Positions 29,404 to 32,902 of a DNA stretch of 32,902 nucleotides are shown here, piece after piece. Source of the stretch: a virus; the IMG/VR virus record IMGVR_UViG_3300033145_002043, positions 1 to 32,902 of that record, one strand, 5' to 3'. Position numbers and translations under genes: made by a program. Each line of letters starts with the position of its first letter. Position 1 is the first letter of the stretch. The notes beneath the pieces are model-generated. The model made no database searches, had not been told where the DNA came from, and saw only the letters and a program-made list of their open reading frames with translations.

Positions 29404-31349
29404 TTAATTATAACCCTTTCAATATCATGAATCGGTAAAAATCCTATAACCTCAAACTCTGTGAAAGAGGTATGATCTTTTAGTTCTTTCTTAATACCAT
29501 CGAAATAGCATATATGTTCAGGAAGTTTATCTTTCCAACTAAAAGTACCTGATTCATTAGTCTGACCAGTTTCAAATATCATAATATCAGTATACTCACT
29601 TATTTTTTTAAGGATCTGTCTTGCTTTATCCAACCCTTTTAAATTAATTAAGTGATGATAAGCACTCATAAATAATGTAATAGAGGTAAATTTAAAATCC
29701 CAATCTTCAATATCTATCCTTGTGAAGCTGACATTAGATGATGCTTTATTTTTATTTGCAATATTATTACATCCTATATCTAAAACATCTTTATTATCAA
29801 AACTCACAGCATTTTTAATAATATCTAATTTTTGTTTATTTCTCTCTGTATACCTTTCCTGATAAGTACTATCAGTTACTACAACACCTTCATCAACTTT
29901 AAAACAACCTAAACCCCCCCATTTTTGTATAAATAAAGTTTTATTTTTAACTACTTTTTCTATATACTCTGGGTCTAAATCTCTTACAAATCCACCAAAA
30001 TGTTCAATAACACCATCAGAATGAAATATTTTATACCCTATATTACGCAATGTCATACAAATATCTACATCTTCCCACCCATTTATATAACTCTGATCAA
30101 ATAAACAAACTTCAAATAATATATCTTTTTTAAATAAAATACAAGAACCACCTACAAATGTAACTTCTGTAGGGGTATCATCAAGAGGATCATATTCCTC
30201 ATCAAGCCCTATTTGAATGGAGTTAAAAGAAGGATAATCAAATGTACACCCTTTATTTATAATAATATTCGTACCCATACGTAAATTTGTTGGGGCTACG
30301 GCAGCTATTCTATCATCACTTTCAATAGTATCTAACATTTTGGATAACCAACCAGAATGTACTACAGTATCAGCATTAATAGTAACTACATATTCGTACT
30401 GAGCAAGCTTAAACCCAACATTATTAGCTTTAGAAAACCCTAAGTTTTTATGTAATGTTATATACTTAACACCACTACTTTCAAGATACTCTAAAAAATC
30501 TTCATCCCCACCCCCATCATTTATAACAATTATTTCATACTCTTCCTCAGTATTCTTCTTAATTGATTCTATACACTCCTGAAGGAACTTTAACTTTAAG
30601 GTAGGTATAATTATACTAACTTGCCTACTTGATTTTGGTACACTTTTGGGTATTGTATCTTTCTTAACATCTATTTTAGATTCAAACAATTCAACATCTT
30701 TATTACCAACTTTTATTAATATCTCTATTATTTTCCTATAAGGTAAAGTTGAAAGTTCAGAGATATTATATATTTTATTTAGAAACCTTTTAAAATCTTT
30801 TAACTCTTTTAAATCACGATTTGATTTAGTTACCTGCTGTAAAAGTATAGTAGAAGCCCAAGATATTAAATTATCATTATTATATATTCCATATGCCACA
30901 TCAATTTCTTCTAAATATTTAACAACATCATACAAATCTGGTAACCCATTATCGATGTGCTCTTTTAAGTTAAGATTACCAGTGATATCATAAATTAACT
31001 TTTCTGCATCAGCAACAAAAGGTTCATTAAAGGGGCATGCAATTATAGCTTTATACTTAGCTAATCTAATAGCTTCTTCTAAAAAATACATTCTTTTATC
31101 TGGCAAAACATGTTCAAAGGTATCAATTGATATTACAAAATCAAAAGATCTATCACCATAATTAGAGGTTGCTGGGGTATTATATTGGGGGTTAACAACA
31201 GTTATATTATCTCCAAAAAACATTTTTATTTCCTCATCAGCAGGATTCCCCCCAATATCTAATATACTAAAATCACCCTTTGGGACTAATTCACTAATAG
31301 TTAACCATCTCCTAAATACATCCGGGCTTACATCATAAATATCTGTCAT
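29391..31349 (-). CDS. Methyltransferase - GT2 glycosyltransferase - methyltransferase fusion
   Basis: A 652-residue multidomain enzyme. Residues about 25-110 form a class I SAM methyltransferase-like domain (SILDIGGNP, then FDFVISIDTFEHVLPDKRMY). Residues about 244-455 form a GT2 (GT-A fold) glycosyltransferase: VSIIIPTLKLKFLQ, VINDGGGDEDFLE, NLGFSKANNVGF, the metal-site region TINADTVV, the GGSCILFKK acceptor loop and WEDVDICMTLRNIGY with the catalytic-base ED. Residues about 518-600 form a second methyltransferase-like domain (KDVLDIGCNNIA, then LFMSAYHHLINL) that lacks a full GxGxG loop. The protein could add a sugar and methylate it, or cap a growing chain. It is coupled to both neighbours: TAATG with the upstream GT and a 13-nt overlap with the downstream kinase-like gene. 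Domain calls are firm; the combined activity is inference. Confidence 0.88.
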   Translation of the reverse strand: MTDIYDVSPDVFRRWLTISELVPKGDFSILDIGGNPADEEIKMFFGDNITVVNPQYNTPATSNYGDRSFDFVISIDTFEHVLPDKRMYFLEEAIRLAKYKAIIACPFNEPFVADAEKLIYDITGNLNLKEHIDNGLPDLYDVVKYLEEIDVAYGIYNNDNLISWASTILLQQVTKSNRDLKELKDFKRFLNKIYNISELSTLPYRKIIEILIKVGNKDVELFESKIDVKKDTIPKSVPKSSRQVSIIIPTLKLKFLQECIESIKKNTEEEYEIIVINDGGGDEDFLEYLESSGVKYITLHKNLGFSKANNVGFKLAQYEYVVTINADTVVHSGWLSKMLDTIESDDRIAAVAPTNLRMGTNIIINKGCTFDYPSFNSIQIGLDEEYDPLDDTPTEVTFVGGSCILFKKDILFEVCLFDQSYINGWEDVDICMTLRNIGYKIFHSDGVIEHFGGFVRDLDPEYIEKVVKNKTLFIQKWGGLGCFKVDEGVVVTDSTYQERYTERNKQKLDIIKNAVSFDNKDVLDIGCNNIANKNKASSNVSFTRIDIEDWDFKFTSITLFMSAYHHLINLKGLDKARQILKKISEYTDIMIFETGQTNESGTFSWKDKLPEHICYFDGIKKELKDHTSFTEFEVIGFLPIHDIERVIIKCYR

Positions 31350-32452
31350 TATAATAATTCCTTCATCTTTGACTTTAAATTTTCCATACTAAAATTTTTT
31401 TCTATAAAATTCCTTGCATTTTCACCTTTTTCAATCCTATTCTGAAAATTCAATAACTTATCAACAAATGCATTGTAATCCAAAACAGCTTCAGGAAATA
31501 TTACATTGTCATATCTTGGAACCCTATTAACTACAGGAATCAAATCCCCAGTAATACCATCATTTACAAACTCATTCATAGGAGGTTCATCTGTAGCTAT
31601 TACAGACATACCACTTGCCATACCCTCCAATAGGGGAAGACCAAGACCTTCCAATTTTGATATAAATATTAATATGTTACCTTTAAAATACATACCGGGG
31701 TGTGGTATATTACCAATAAAATACACAAGCCTATCATTATTTTGTATGATCTCAATTATCTCAGGGGGTAACTTGGTATATTCTGCCTGTGAGTGAATAA
31801 ACATTGTTATATCTAAATTTTGCTTACTTGCCTCATCAAACCCTTTGATCACCATAGGTGTATTTTTCCTATAGTTATTACCTAACCATCCAGCATTATG
31901 AAAGAATGTAAATTTAGTACTTTTTGGGAAAAACATATTCTTGCTCTTAACATAATCCCTTTTTACGTTTGACATAATCTCAGGAGTTGGTTTGAACAAA
32001 TCAGTATCAACACCCCACCCTATATATTTAGCATTACAAAAATCTTTCACCATATCATAAGATCTATGGGTGGAGCACCAAACCTCATCATATAGATCCA
32101 TCCTCTCTTTCCAAGCTTCCATATAAAAATCAAGATAAGTTATAATCTTAGCATTTGTCTTTTCTTTAGTCTGTTCAACCAAATCAAAGTCATATTCCTC
32201 ATTAAAGACAACCATATCTAACTTATTCTCATTGACCCAATCAACAAAATCAGGTGGGTGGACTTTATATGCATGATACCTTTTTAAATTATCTATCTCC
32301 CAACCTTCACCAAACTCCATCTGACTAACACCAAACACAGCACCAGTTCTAGCAAAAACAAATAACTCATGACCTTCAATAGCTTTTATCAATGTTTTTG
32401 TTATGTATGTAGCCCCACGTTCAAACCAAATAGTTAAAAAACCTATTCTCAT
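31349..32452 (-). CDS. GT-B fold glycosyltransferase (group 1 / GT4-like)
   Basis: A 367-residue protein that probably transfers a sugar from a nucleotide-sugar donor to a glycan acceptor in the cytoplasm. The N-terminal half begins MRIGFLTIWFERGATYITK, the usual first beta-strand and acceptor-side loop. The C-terminal half has the donor-binding pattern of GT4 enzymes: a NAGWLGNNYRKN strand-loop, IFISKLEGLGLPLLEGMASG (the E-x7-E type region) and VIATDEPPMNEF. A longer reading frame begins 48 nt upstream, but the sequence AAAGGAGAAGTTATAATG puts an ideal ribosome site in front of the start used here. Its stop overlaps the next ATG (TAATG), indicating translational coupling with the fusion enzyme downstream. 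Family assignment is firm; donor and acceptor are unknown. Confidence 0.88.
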   Translation of the reverse strand: MRIGFLTIWFERGATYITKTLIKAIEGHELFVFARTGAVFGVSQMEFGEGWEIDNLKRYHAYKVHPPDFVDWVNENKLDMVVFNEEYDFDLVEQTKEKTNAKIITYLDFYMEAWKERMDLYDEVWCSTHRSYDMVKDFCNAKYIGWGVDTDLFKPTPEIMSNVKRDYVKSKNMFFPKSTKFTFFHNAGWLGNNYRKNTPMVIKGFDEASKQNLDITMFIHSQAEYTKLPPEIIEIIQNNDRLVYFIGNIPHPGMYFKGNILIFISKLEGLGLPLLEGMASGMSVIATDEPPMNEFVNDGITGDLIPVVNRVPRYDNVIFPEAVLDYNAFVDKLLNFQNRIEKGENARNFIEKNFSMENLKSKMKELL

Positions 32453-32465
32453 TATAACTTCTCCT

Positions 32466-32648
32466 TTAATTATCCCAATATTTCTCGTAATATTTACCAT
32501 CCAATATTGCTAAAAAAACTGCACCAAATCTTTCTTCGTAAGCAGCTTCTGTTATTGAACACATTCCATGCTTACAATTAATAAGACTTTCAGCATATTT
32601 CCTTACTCTTCTTATTATTTCCATATCACTTAAAATTTTATCTTCCAT
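32466..32648 (-). CDS. Small hypothetical protein (60 aa)
   Basis: The product starts MEDKILSDMEIIRRVRKYAE and overlaps the upstream gene by 11 nt. It has two cysteines in a CKHGMC arrangement (residues about 24-29), which could be a half metal site but has no partner pair. There is no membrane segment, and the C-terminus is aromatic (YYEKYWDN). The stop lies 13 nt before the start chosen for the downstream glycosyltransferase, so the genes are likely co-transcribed. Family not recognised. Confidence 0.55.
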   Translation of the reverse strand: MEDKILSDMEIIRRVRKYAESLINCKHGMCSITEAAYEERFGAVFLAILDGKYYEKYWDN

Positions 32649-32835
32649 CCTTTAATTTATTCCTTAATTCATGGGCATACACAGATAACTTTAAATTATT
32701 TTTCATAGAATACTCAATAGCTTCTAAAAGTCTATCAAAAGACAATAGCTTATTATATGCATATTCAAGCTCATTATATTGTATACTGTAATATTTTGAA
32801 ATAATATTCAGTAAGTATCTTGTTATATCACTCAT
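32638..32835 (-). CDS. Small helical hypothetical protein (65 aa)
   Basis: Starts at ATG (MSDITRYLL), overlapping the preceding stop by 8 nt. The product is probably all-helical, rich in Tyr, Leu and Asn, with no signal peptide or membrane segment. I do not recognise a family. It overlaps the next small ORF by 11 nt, and both stand just ahead of a glycosyltransferase gene, so they are probably co-translated with the sugar cluster. The function is unknown; a small regulatory or accessory protein is as far as the sequence allows. Confidence 0.55.
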   Translation of the reverse strand: MSDITRYLLNIISKYYSIQYNELEYAYNKLLSFDRLLEAIEYSMKNNLKLSVYAHELRNKLKDGR

Positions 32836-32902
32836 TATGAAACACCTTTATCATCTCATTCAATATATCTGAATACCTGATTGACGTTTTAGGAGAAAAA
32901 TC
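32828..32902 (-). CDS. C-terminal end of an unidentified protein (partial)
   Basis: An open frame enters from the right edge of the window and encodes 24 residues, ending in VFHNE before a TGA stop. It overlaps the start of the next gene by 8 nt (ATGAGTGA), the same close coupling seen elsewhere in the window, which supports it being coding. The visible tail includes PKTSIRYSDILNEMIKVF, which looks like an amphipathic C-terminal helix. Too little is present to name a family. From its position it probably belongs to the first sugar-modification cluster. Confidence 0.5.
   Translation of the reverse strand, partial: DFSPKTSIRYSDILNEMIKVFHNE

Overview
The window is a contiguous stretch of a low-GC, tailed double-stranded DNA phage or prophage genome. 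I infer this from a complete head-morphogenesis order: small terminase, large terminase, portal, scaffold, head protein, major capsid protein. Every supported gene lies on the minus strand, so transcription runs from position 32902 towards 1. Genes are tightly packed, with TAATG and ATGA stop/start overlaps, and most have clear AGGAG-type ribosome binding sites. The host cannot be named. A possible outer-membrane-type C-terminus in one protein weakly suggests a Gram-negative host. No integrase, replication gene, tape measure or tail tube lies in the window, so lifestyle and tail type are undecided.

Reading in the direction of transcription. (1) 32902-25357 is a first glycan-modification cluster: a GT-B glycosyltransferase, a 652-residue methyltransferase-GT2-methyltransferase fusion, a small kinase-like protein, a winged-helix/methyltransferase, two tandem GT17-type glycosyltransferases and a CgeB-like glycosyltransferase. 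(2) 25357-24412 holds a small HEXXH zinc-peptidase-like protein and a small HTH protein. (3) 24316-17625 is the packaging and head module, including two tiny lysine-rich proteins between portal and scaffold. (4) A tRNA-Pro(UGG) with an encoded CCA end sits directly behind the capsid gene. (5) 17474-15094 holds small structural or accessory proteins, one with an N-terminal C2H2 zinc finger. (6) 15058-13346 encodes three membrane proteins that look like a holin/spanin-type lysis or envelope group. (7) 13331-5533 is a second sugar cluster: glycosyltransferases (one fused to a methyltransferase), a broken kinase-methyltransferase gene, a PAPS-type sulfotransferase and an RmlB-like nucleotide-sugar dehydratase. 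It ends at a strong palindrome. (8) 5330-1 encodes fibre or adhesin-like proteins: a probable beta-helix protein and a multi-LamG protein whose third domain is in the -1 frame and runs off the window.

The most striking feature is the quantity and variety of sugar chemistry (GT2, GT17, GT-B, CgeB-like, dehydratase, sulfotransferase, several methyltransferases, kinase-like proteins), in two blocks flanking the head and lysis genes. My inference is that this phage builds a methylated and sulfated glycan, probably on its own virion (capsid or fibre glycosylation) or on the host surface. Two genes are interrupted: a kinase-methyltransferase fusion that appears to have lost its catalytic loop, and the LamG protein, which shifts frame at an A6 run.
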